Below, piece by piece: positions 1-6,219 of a DNA stretch of 14,739 nt. The stretch is from assembly GCA_947177515.1 (NCBI GenBank), contig CAMWUU010000038.1:1-14739 (forward strand), given 5' to 3'. Below the pieces are notes generated by a model. The model made no database searches, had not been told where the DNA came from, and saw only the letters and a program-made list of their open reading frames with translations. This DNA comes from an uncultured Lachnospiraceae bacterium (GTDB taxonomy: Bacteria > Bacillota > Clostridia > Lachnospirales > Lachnospiraceae). A program made the translations under genes and the position numbers. Every line of letters begins with the position of its first letter. The first letter of the stretch is position 1.

Positions 1-74
1 TTGACGTTGTTTGCAACATTTATCAGCAATTTTTTAAGCTGCCTTTCTTTTGTTTTGGCGTTACGTCTGTTCAT
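1..74 (-). CDS. Small conjugative-element gene, 5' part only
   Basis: An ATG at 74-72 on the minus strand opens a frame that runs off the left edge; 24 codons are visible. The peptide starts MNRRNAKTKERQLKKLL and is very basic. A GGAGGA ribosome binding site (complement at 83-88) lies 8 nt upstream. The start overlaps the last 14 nt of the broken coupling-protein gene to its right, a coupling common inside transfer operons. I do not recognise the family. The strong ribosome binding site and the overlap are the only reasons to believe in it, and it may belong to a dead element. Confidence 0.4.
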   Translation of the reverse strand, partial: MNRRNAKTKERQLKKLLINVANNV

Positions 75-243
75 GCTCTGTGTCCTCCGTGTCAATCTCA
101 TAAAGGCCAAAAGGTTCTTCCAGTGAAATAACTGCCGGGCGGCGTTTCAGATATTTTTCAATGTCAAATTCATTTTTTTGTCAAAATCGGAGAGGAATTT
201 GATACATTTCCCGCCGTCCATAACGGATATTTCATCTTGGCTC
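61..243 (-). pseudogene. Decayed C-terminus of VirD4/TraG-type conjugal coupling protein
   Basis: Read on the minus strand, the frames give SQDEISVMDGGKCI, then KFLSDFDKK, then NEFDIEKYLKRRPAVISLEE and PFGLYEIDTEDTEHEQT before a TAA at 63-61. From memory, this resembles the C-terminal end of VirD4-like coupling ATPases from Bacillota conjugative elements (CD1115 type). In those, MDGGKCI is followed by about 20 further residues before the KYLSDFDKKN stretch, which appear to be deleted here. A frameshift lies in the 7-base homopolymer at 173-179 (one base short of the family frame). Another break lies near 240-247, where the frame KSSFDNVAKRL meets a TGA. No N-terminal ATPase motifs are in the window. 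The assignment rests on recalled motifs, not a search, but multiple lesions in a readable peptide make a pseudogene likely. Confidence 0.5.
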
Positions 244-386
244 ACAATCTCTTTGCCACATTGTCAAATGAAGACTTCCATCTTTTTGATTTTCCGTGTA
301 TGGAATCTTGTAAATGTCCTATAAATATGCTAAACTGAAGACAAGGACAAAATCGGAATTTACACAAAATGGAGAGTGGTATATCA

Positions 387-1091
387 ATGAGTGTTGACTT
401 AAATTTTTGGAAATATCGAAGTGGCTTATATCTGGACAATGCGATGGTGTATCAAAAAGCCTGCTGTGAAAATGAGCAGGTCGAGGGATTGGAGGAACTT
501 CCGATAGATGCCATCTTAAAAGAAACAGCAGCCGTTTTCCACGAATGGACTTCACTTGACCCATTCAACTATGAAAGGAAAGGACTTGGTTCTTTTCAAA
601 TTTCGACAACTTCACAATCGGTTCGTTTCGACTGCTATTCGATGGAGCAGGCGGATATGAAGCGATTTTCATCAATTCTGTCTAAATTTGGATGTCCGTT
701 ATATGACCCACAGCAAGGCGTGCGTTTTGATAAGCTATGCGCTTTTTTGGTGGATGAAGCAGACGAATATAAAACACAAGTCGAACAGGTATTTTCCCGT
801 TTGCTTCCACGCTTAGAATTTTCAGCGCAGGCAGTAACGTGGGATGAATATGTTCAGCTTTCAAAAACACTCAAACATATACAATATAACGCCGTGATTC
901 ATCGCGCAAAAACTATAACAAAGGTAACTTCATTTATGCAGTTTGGAAATGCCCGGGCAAACCGCCCCTGTCAATGTAAGACCGCCCAGCTTTCGGGCAA
1001 AGACCAGGCACGCCAGCTCCTGGGAGAACTGCTGCAAAAATCCATTGAACGTGTTGTAAACGATTTTTTAGAGAGAACTTATTACGAATAA
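387..1091 (+). CDS. Putative immunity-type protein, unusually long (234 aa)
   Basis: I chose the ATG at 387 because a GGAGAG site (371-376) sits 10 nt upstream. An in-frame ATG at 369 would overlap that site and adds only six residues. The first ~115 residues start MSVDLNFWKYRSGLYLDNA and include KACCENEQVEGLEELP and FGCPLYDPQQGVRFD. This resembles a small soluble protein family I associate with Lachnospiraceae polymorphic-toxin loci, where it behaves like an immunity gene. Those proteins are usually about 120-130 residues, so the remaining ~115 residues (from about KLCAFLVDEADEYK) are an unexplained extension, helical near the end and containing an odd RANRPCQCK stretch. No signal peptide or membrane segment is seen. 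The next two reading frames on the same strand fit a toxin-immunity cassette. The function is inference and the family identity unverified. Confidence 0.55.
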   Translation: MSVDLNFWKYRSGLYLDNAMVYQKACCENEQVEGLEELPIDAILKETAAVFHEWTSLDPFNYERKGLGSFQISTTSQSVRFDCYSMEQADMKRFSSILSKFGCPLYDPQQGVRFDKLCAFLVDEADEYKTQVEQVFSRLLPRLEFSAQAVTWDEYVQLSKTLKHIQYNAVIHRAKTITKVTSFMQFGNARANRPCQCKTAQLSGKDQARQLLGELLQKSIERVVNDFLERTYYE

Positions 1092-1134
1092 TTTTTTTGC
1101 GTTTTCTTTTAAGCCGCACATACAAATTCCGGAT

Positions 1135-1344
1135 TTGGCGTATTGGAAAATCAAGATTTGCAGTTCTCTTTTAATTTTTGATATGGGCAAAATGCCTTTT
1201 AAACAGGTCAGCAATAGAATCGGATACAAATTTTACTCTAAATTTCCACCTAATGCTGACAGCAGCTTTAAAGTAATAAATGATGAAGCAAACAAATATA
1301 TAAAAAAAGCCAACAAATTGAATGATAAACTTACTATTTTTTAA
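1135..1344 (+). pseudogene. Fragment resembling C-terminal tail of a polymorphic toxin
   Basis: This open frame ends at TAA 18 nt before the next gene's start. The only upstream starts are a TTG at 1135 without a ribosome binding site and internal ATGs, so it is probably not a free-standing gene. From about 1186 the peptide reads MGKMPFKQVSNRIGYKFYSK, then FPPNADSSFKVINDEANKY and a basic end. This looks like the last ~50 residues of a toxin domain. The part before that (KICSSLLIFD) is not convincing coding sequence. Its position directly before a well-initiated small gene matches the toxin-tail-then-immunity order of orphan cassettes at polymorphic toxin loci. No toxin family is recognised. 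A genuine small protein cannot be excluded. Confidence 0.35.
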
Positions 1345-1361
1345 TATTGGAGGAATGTATT

Positions 1362-1745
1362 ATGCAAGAAGCCGTCTTAAAAATAAAAAAATTAGGTGCG
1401 CCGCCAGAGGGCTTTGAAAGCGGTGGACATCCGGGAGATAATGGATTTCCCTCGGATGAAACGCTTGATTTGTGGGATCAATATCAAGACGCTGTCGTGG
1501 CCATCTGCCAACCCGTTTCATGGAAAGAGGCGGAAATCCTGATAAAATGTTGCCCTACAGACCATATGGCTGGCATAGAGTGGTCACTGCTGCACTGCAT
1601 AGAAAGCTGTATATCGAACCACGATTTGTTGGAAACACCGGATGGGTTAGAAAAATACAGAAACCTGATAAATGGATGTAATTCAGCGATGATGAAAGAG
1701 CTGTTATTGGAACGGTTGGAATCCTACCTTTCAAAACACAGTTAG
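1362..1745 (+). CDS. Putative immunity-type protein, 127 aa
   Basis: The ATG at 1362 follows a strong GGAGGA site (1349-1354) at 7 nt. The longer frame beginning TTG at 1347 would put that site inside the coding region, so 1362 is preferred. The protein is small, acidic and soluble, with no signal peptide. It has QPVSWKEAEILIKCCP followed by a helical DHMAGIEWSLLHCIES segment and ends ERLESYLSKHS. I do not recognise a named family. Size, acidity, its place just after a toxin-tail-like fragment and the terminator 80 nt downstream together suggest an immunity protein. What it would bind is unknown. Confidence 0.55.
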   Translation: MQEAVLKIKKLGAPPEGFESGGHPGDNGFPSDETLDLWDQYQDAVVAICQPVSWKEAEILIKCCPTDHMAGIEWSLLHCIESCISNHDLLETPDGLEKYRNLINGCNSAMMKELLLERLESYLSKHS

Positions 1746-1776
1746 TCCTGATAACTTTCAGTTTATAGAATTGAAC

Positions 1777-1816
1777 CAATTGGAGTTTCGCTTTTTAATA
1801 TAATCAATTGGAGTTT
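1777..1816. repeat. 12-bp direct repeat CAATTGGAGTTT, two copies
   Basis: CAATTGGAGTTT occurs at 1777-1788 and again at 1805-1816, a 28-bp period, between the end of the 1362-1745 gene and its terminator. The matches are exact. The core contains the palindrome CAATTG. This could be a short duplication or a binding-site pair; nothing in the sequence decides. Confidence 0.6.
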
Positions 1817-1824
1817 ATCCTAAA

Positions 1825-1855
1825 AGCCGGGGAATAGGAAACCCGGCTCTTTTTT
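1825..1855 (+). terminator. Rho-independent terminator
   Basis: AGCCGGG (1825-1831) pairs perfectly with CCCGGCT (1842-1848) around a 10-nt loop, and TCTTTTTT follows at 1848-1855. This is a canonical intrinsic terminator for the plus-strand cassette ending at 1745. On the minus strand the same hairpin is followed by only TTTT, so it may act weakly in both directions. Confidence 0.85.
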
Positions 1856-1910
1856 CATGTGCAGACAAAAAGAAAACCCTTCCCCAAAAATTTCTCCCCA
1901 TCAATCTTTT

Positions 1911-2092
1911 TCACCTCCCCACCAGAATCCGGCTGATAAGGCGGTTTAAGATACCCTTGTCCTGTTCTCTCTCCATTGCCGCTGTCAGCTCCTGTCACAC
2001 CATGCGTTAATAGCCGCAAAGCGTATGACGGCCTTGCAATAGTCATTGAAAGTATACATGATGTGTTCTCTGTATGCTTCCGTGCAAGGCAT
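1911..2092 (-). pseudogene. Remnant of conjugative-element sigma-like/HTH protein
   Basis: On the minus strand an ATG at 2092 follows GGGGGA at 8 nt and encodes MPCTEAYREHIMYTFNDYCK, then AVIRFAAINAWCDRS, stopping at a TGA at 1987-1985. A one-base shift continues as LTAAMEREQDKGILNRLISR and ILVGR to a stop at 1913-1911. The YTFNDYCKAVIR-x-AAINAW pattern recalls the start of the small sigma-70-like/helix-turn-helix proteins encoded in Bacillota conjugative transposons. Those are usually about 130-150 residues; here the region after the start is short and does not match. I read it as a truncated, frameshifted leftover of the element that also left the coupling-protein fragment at the left edge. 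Family recognition is from memory. Confidence 0.42.
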
Positions 2093-2176
2093 AAATGATT
2101 CCCCCTTTCTCCCACTTAAGGCGGTGCATGGTTGATAGTTGCAATTTTAATTCAAAGGGGATTCCGTAGTAGTCGG

Positions 2177-2216
2177 CATTGTGGAAAAATCTAAACTTTT
2201 GGATTTTTCCACAATG
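2177..2216. repeat. Perfect 15-bp inverted repeat, 10-nt spacer
   Basis: CATTGTGGAAAAATC (2177-2191) and GATTTTTCCACAATG (2202-2216) are exact reverse complements. The spacer TAAACTTTTG can add a few A-T pairs, so the RNA or single-stranded DNA form is a long hairpin with a tiny loop. It lies 114 nt past the end of the recR-operon membrane protein and 85 nt before the sigma-like remnant on the minus strand. No T-run follows on either strand, which argues against a standard terminator. Options are an operon-end structure, a dyad protein-binding site, or a transfer-origin-type hairpin of the decayed element. The rest of 2093-2330 shows no gene I trust. Confidence 0.8.
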
Positions 2217-2329
2217 CTTGTCTTTTGGTCTTTGATTTCTATGCTTCAGAATGGTGTGGTGCTGGCAGTCTATCACTTGTTTACTGTTGTTTGCCTTTTT
2301 ACCGTACAGGAACATTTGCTACGGGAATG

Positions 2330-3592
2330 TCACAGTTCATCCGATATCCGTTTTTCTTTTAGATCCCCATTTTCTGGATTAGCAAAATCCGTTGGATTTA
2401 TTACGGTTTCCCTATCATCCACGCTTTCCTCCGCTTCCTTTCCGACCATATCATCCCCGCCATCGACAGCTTTCTCCTCTTGCCCATTTTCCACACTGCC
2501 CTGCCCGCTGCGGTAAATATTGAGCGCATCCTTGACTGTTTCTGCCCTGCCCGCCTCCATAATGCGGATCAGTCCATCAACCATCCCGATATCAAGATTT
2601 TCTTTTCCAAGATAGCTGTTGTACTCGCTGGTCAGCTTCATCGAAAGATTTTTAACACTTTCCTCCGTGCGCCTCTGCTGTTCATAAGTCTGCTCATACT
2701 CCTGCTGCAGCGGGTTTAATTCCTTCGCAAACTCCGCAGCCAGATCTGCGGCAATCACAGCTTTCGTTTCGGTATCAAATTTCTTTAGAGCTGCTTTCTT
2801 ATCCCCCGAAATACGCTCAATTTCATCCTCCAATTCTTTCAGTTCACTGTTAAATTTTTCCAGATCATACTGGCTCTCATCCTTATCCTTACGAATGGCG
2901 CGCTCCATACTGTGAATCTTTTTCCTATTTGCCTTTAACTCACGCCGTAGAGCCTTCACCTTCTCAAATGTCTTGGGATGGCGCTCTTTCGTCACTTTGC
3001 TAACTGCCATGTAAAGCCCGCCAAACACCAGTACGGTAACAATATAAAGTACAATCAGAAAAACTGTTTCTGGGCGGAAAGCCAGATAATAAATTCCGCA
3101 CGGGAGCAAAAACAGCACCACCGCTAATGTAAGCAGAATAATAAGGATATCCTGAAATCCCTGCGGAATAAAAAGGGCATGTACAAAAGTATTGTTTAAA
3201 AACCGCGGGATCCTGACTTCCTTGTATAACTGCCGGATCTGCTCATAAAGCTGCCGCCCCTCTTCACGCGTTTCGCTGGTTTCCGCCGCAATGCGGTCGG
3301 AAACCAACGTGCTCTTCTCTTTCTCCTTCTTCGCACGCACCTTTTTCAAACGGCTTTTCGTCTTCTCAAGCTGTTCATCATAAGTCGCGCAAAGCTCTGC
3401 ATTTCTTTGCTTGGCCACAAGGGCAGTTTTGTCGGAAAGCTGTTTCTTAAGCATCTGGATTTGCTTTTCCATCTGTGCCTCTTTTGCCGACAACTCCAAA
3501 TTCAATGCTTTGTCATTTTCCAGGCAAACAAGTAACTCCTTCAGTTCCCTCAGCTCATTAAGCCCTGCGGAAAGTATATTGCCCTCACTCAC
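2330..3592 (-). CDS. Membrane protein with two TM helices flanked by coiled coils
   Basis: The start is the GTG at 3592, with AGGAGG (complement 3599-3604) 6 nt upstream; a longer TTG-initiated frame would contain that site. The 420-residue protein has a long heptad-rich Lys/Glu region (about 13-120), two hydrophobic segments (about 148-171, DILIILLTLAVVLFLL; about 176-197, TVFLIVLYIVTVLVFGGLY) and a second long coiled coil (about 200-330). The C-terminal tail is acidic and probably disordered, ending KEKRISDEL. Both coiled coils should be on the same side of the membrane, most simply the cytoplasm. The gene follows recR by 42 nt and is the last gene of the dnaX-ybaB-recR operon. I recognise no named family. 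A role in membrane attachment of nucleoid or repair factors is only suggested by the context. Confidence 0.85.
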   Translation of the reverse strand: MSEGNILSAGLNELRELKELLVCLENDKALNLELSAKEAQMEKQIQMLKKQLSDKTALVAKQRNAELCATYDEQLEKTKSRLKKVRAKKEKEKSTLVSDRIAAETSETREEGRQLYEQIRQLYKEVRIPRFLNNTFVHALFIPQGFQDILIILLTLAVVLFLLPCGIYYLAFRPETVFLIVLYIVTVLVFGGLYMAVSKVTKERHPKTFEKVKALRRELKANRKKIHSMERAIRKDKDESQYDLEKFNSELKELEDEIERISGDKKAALKKFDTETKAVIAADLAAEFAKELNPLQQEYEQTYEQQRRTEESVKNLSMKLTSEYNSYLGKENLDIGMVDGLIRIMEAGRAETVKDALNIYRSGQGSVENGQEEKAVDGGDDMVGKEAEESVDDRETVINPTDFANPENGDLKEKRISDEL

Positions 3593-3634
3593 GATGTACC
3601 TCCTTTTTCCCAAAGACCACAGTATGGCTGCCGC

Positions 3635-4231
3635 CTAAAGTTCCACCCTGCCATCTAGCGCGCGAAGCAGCGTCACCTCATCAATATACTCCAGATCCCC
3701 GCCCACCGGGACACCGCTTGCAATCCGCGTTACCTTGATACCGGTCGGTTTCACAAGCTTGCTGATATACATTGCCGTCGCTTCCCCCTCAAGACTTGAG
3801 TTTGTTGCGATAATAACTTCCTCCACCTCACCCTGAAGGCGCATCAACAACTCCTTTAAACGGATATCGGCAGGTCCAATACCAAGCATCGGCGAAATCG
3901 CCCCATGCAGCACATGATAAACGCCCTCGTATTTTCCCGTTTTTTCATAAGCGGCCAGATCCCTCGCATTTTCCACAACCATAATGGTTTTCTGGTTGCG
4001 CTTTGCACTCGCACAGATCGGGCAGATATCCCCGTCCGTCAATGTGCAGCACACCTTACAATAATGTATATTGTTCCGCGCCGACAACATCGCCTGGGAG
4101 AGTTTTTCAACCTGTTCCCTAGGCATATTGATAATATGGAACGCCAGGCGCTGTGCTGTTTTTGCACCAATTCCCGGCAACCTTGCCAGTTCTGCAATCA
4201 GATTACTGATTTGACTACTGTAATAATCCAC
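3635..4231 (-). CDS. recR: Recombination mediator protein RecR
   Basis: The full-length 198-residue protein matches the usual RecR size and begins MDYYSSQISNLIAELARLPG. Order of parts: an N-terminal helix-hairpin-helix (LPGIGAKTAQRLAFH, about 18-32); a C4 zinc site (C58, C61, C70, C73); a TOPRIM domain (about 81-175) with MVVE and the family signature TRIASGVPVGGDLEYID; and a C-terminal ATP-type motif end. RecR works with RecF and RecO to load RecA onto SSB-coated single-stranded DNA at gaps. It starts 12 nt after ybaB's stop and is followed by the coiled-coil membrane protein, in the classic dnaX-ybaB-recR order. All key residues look intact. Confidence 0.97.
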   Translation of the reverse strand: MDYYSSQISNLIAELARLPGIGAKTAQRLAFHIINMPREQVEKLSQAMLSARNNIHYCKVCCTLTDGDICPICASAKRNQKTIMVVENARDLAAYEKTGKYEGVYHVLHGAISPMLGIGPADIRLKELLMRLQGEVEEVIIATNSSLEGEATAMYISKLVKPTGIKVTRIASGVPVGGDLEYIDEVTLLRALDGRVEL

Positions 4232-4243
4232 GTTTCCCCCGCT

Positions 4244-4594
4244 TTAGAACAACCCGCCAAAATTTCCGAGTCCACCGGCAATCGAATTCATCATCTGCGC
4301 CGATTCCTCCTCCATCTTGCGCCACGCCTCATTGGTTGCTGCCATAATAAGATCCTGCAACATCTCGATATCGTCCGGATCAACAACTTCCGGGGCAAGC
4401 TTCACTTCCACAACTTCCTTTTTACCGGATACCCGAACTGTGACCGCACCTCCCCCCGCACTTGCCTCCCAGACCTTCTCCTCCATCTCCTTTGTCTTTT
4501 CTTCCATCTGTTTTTGCATCTTCTGTGCCTGCTTCATCAGGTTATTCATATTGCCCGGTATAGCACCCCCCGGAAATCCTCCACGCTTTGCCAT
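4244..4594 (-). CDS. ybaB: Nucleoid-associated protein, YbaB/EbfC family
   Basis: The ATG at 4594 is preceded by AAGGAGA and gives a 116-residue protein starting MAKRGGFPGG. A longer frame from 4633 would overlap dnaX's end and swallow the ribosome binding site. Family features are the N-terminal helix with NNLMKQAQKMQKQMEE, the strand region VTVRVSGKKEVVEVKLAP, the VVDPDDIEMLQDLIMAATNEA segment, and a Gly/Phe-rich tail. The Gly/Pro-rich start is typical for Clostridia. Members form dimers with a tweezers-like shape that bind DNA with little sequence preference. Only 19 nt separate it from dnaX and 12 nt from recR, so all three are cotranscribed. Confidence 0.95.
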   Translation of the reverse strand: MAKRGGFPGGAIPGNMNNLMKQAQKMQKQMEEKTKEMEEKVWEASAGGGAVTVRVSGKKEVVEVKLAPEVVDPDDIEMLQDLIMAATNEAWRKMEEESAQMMNSIAGGLGNFGGLF

Positions 4595-4613
4595 TTTACT
4601 TATCTCCTTCCTC

Positions 4614-6176
4614 TTATTCATCCACATATTCAATCGGGATATTTTTTACAATTTTTTCCAAGTCAGGATATCCCCTGCGATCCTTCTCTTCTGTCTGGTC
4701 ATTCACCGTCCGCACCTCCACCGCCCTGCCGGACACGGACTGCACCGCCGCCTTAACCTCATCCAGCCGCTCCTCAACAAGTTTTCTGTCAAGTTCATGG
4801 ACAAACACAAGCAAAAGCAGGTTATCCCCTCCCGGTGAAGGCCTCGCCGCAATCAGCGCTGTGCGGACAAGCGGCGAAAGCCTTTTTAGAATCTCCCCCC
4901 AGTTAGAAACAATATCCTGTAAATCCTTTGCTCCTGCGGTTTCTTTTACCTTTAGCACAGCTTCCACTGGCACAGGCTTTAGTTCTTTTTCCGGCTGGGC
5001 GGTTTTTCTCTCCACAAACTCACCGCTTTCAAGGCGTTTTTCAAGCAGCCTGATCCGGTCAATAAGGGAATTATAATCGGTTTCCATCGCTGGCCTGCAA
5101 AGCTTGATCAGCGCCACTTCAAACAGGATACGCTTTTGTGCTGCATATTTCATCTGGTTCGACAACTCAGAAAAAATTCGGATGTAGCGCATTAATGTTT
5201 CCCCTTCCGCTACTGCCGATTCATGCTTTAATAGTGCCATCTGGTCTGCGGAAACCTCAAGGATTCCCTCCATCTCCCCGGAAACTTTAAGCAGGAGCAG
5301 GTTCCTCAAATACCAGGTAAAATCCACTGCAAACTGCACAAGTTCCCTGCCCGCGATCATCACCTCATCAAGCAGGGAAATACAGGCAGGAACATCCCCG
5401 CCACAGATATGGCGCAAAAGCCTCGCAAAAACCTCGACATCCACACTCCCAAGTACTTCTAAAACTTCCTCATAGCCAAGTGTTCCATCCGGGTAGAATG
5501 CGATACACTGGTCAAGAAGACTTAACGCATCCCGCAGCGCGCCGTCCGCCATCCTCGCAATATAGCGCAGTGCTTTCTCCTCCGCAAAAAGCCCCTCCCG
5601 CTCCATCAGCTCCGAAAGCCTATCCGCAATGCAGTCCACGGTAATCCTCTTAAAATCATAGCGTTGACAGCGTGACAATATTGTAATAGGGATTTTTTGT
5701 ACCTCAGTAGTTGCCAATATAAATATGACATAACTCGGCGGCTCCTCCAACGTCTTTAACAATGCATTAAATGCCCCGGCGGAAAGCATATGCACCTCAT
5801 CAATAATATATACTTTATACTTTCCTTCCGTCGGGGAGTATTTCACCTCGTCTACGATCTCACGGACATTTTCCACACCATTGTTGGAAGCCGCATCAAT
5901 CTCAATCACATTCATGGAATTCCCCGTATTGACTGCCCTGCAAACCGAACATTTATTGCATGGACTCCCATCTTCCGGAGATATGCAGTTCACTGCTTTC
6001 GCAAGTATTTTTGCCACACTTGTCTTGCCAGTACCCCGCGTCCCGCAAAACAGGTATGCATGCCCCGTTTTACCGGATTTTACCTGATTGCGCAGAGTCG
6101 TAACGATGGCATCCTGCCCTTTGACATCATTAAAATTATCCGGACGGAATTTTCTGTACAAAGCTGTATATGACAT
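4614..6176 (-). CDS. dnaX: DNA polymerase III subunit gamma/tau (clamp loader)
   Basis: This 520-residue protein starts MSYTALYRKFRPDNFNDVKG. The AAA+ motor has Walker A GTRGTGKTS (45-53), a four-Cys zinc site (C64, C73, C76, C79), Walker B YIIDEVHM (123-130), sensor-1 ILATTE (153-158) and the SRCQRYDF arginine-finger region (168-175). The clamp-loader lid and collar region and a tau-like C-terminal third follow, ending near a segment with RIRLLEKRLE. The protein loads the sliding clamp and holds the polymerase at the fork. The AAGGAG site lies 9 nt before the ATG. It begins 44 nt after the M15 peptidase gene. I see no E. coli-style A-AAA-AAG slippery site, so only the long form is expected. 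Confidence 0.97.
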   Translation of the reverse strand: MSYTALYRKFRPDNFNDVKGQDAIVTTLRNQVKSGKTGHAYLFCGTRGTGKTSVAKILAKAVNCISPEDGSPCNKCSVCRAVNTGNSMNVIEIDAASNNGVENVREIVDEVKYSPTEGKYKVYIIDEVHMLSAGAFNALLKTLEEPPSYVIFILATTEVQKIPITILSRCQRYDFKRITVDCIADRLSELMEREGLFAEEKALRYIARMADGALRDALSLLDQCIAFYPDGTLGYEEVLEVLGSVDVEVFARLLRHICGGDVPACISLLDEVMIAGRELVQFAVDFTWYLRNLLLLKVSGEMEGILEVSADQMALLKHESAVAEGETLMRYIRIFSELSNQMKYAAQKRILFEVALIKLCRPAMETDYNSLIDRIRLLEKRLESGEFVERKTAQPEKELKPVPVEAVLKVKETAGAKDLQDIVSNWGEILKRLSPLVRTALIAARPSPGGDNLLLLVFVHELDRKLVEERLDEVKAAVQSVSGRAVEVRTVNDQTEEKDRRGYPDLEKIVKNIPIEYVDE

Positions 6177-6219
6177 GGTGCCGCGCTCCTTTTTTGCATA
6201 TCCTAGTCAATAAGTAATC

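Noticed and set aside
2043..2315. 90-residue minus-strand frame reading through the 15-bp inverted repeat
   Set aside because: No ribosome binding site or recognisable motif, and it overlaps the better-initiated sigma-like remnant in another frame.
3905..5076. Long plus-strand frames (3905-4756, 4317-4838, 4588-5076) opposite recR, ybaB and dnaX
   Set aside because: They are antisense to clearly identified conserved genes, have no ribosome binding sites, and their composition reflects the purine-rich codons of the real strand.
4614..6176. Programmed frameshift in dnaX as in E. coli
   Set aside because: No A-AAA-AAG slippery heptamer with a following stem was found in the region where tau and gamma would diverge; only short A-runs are present.
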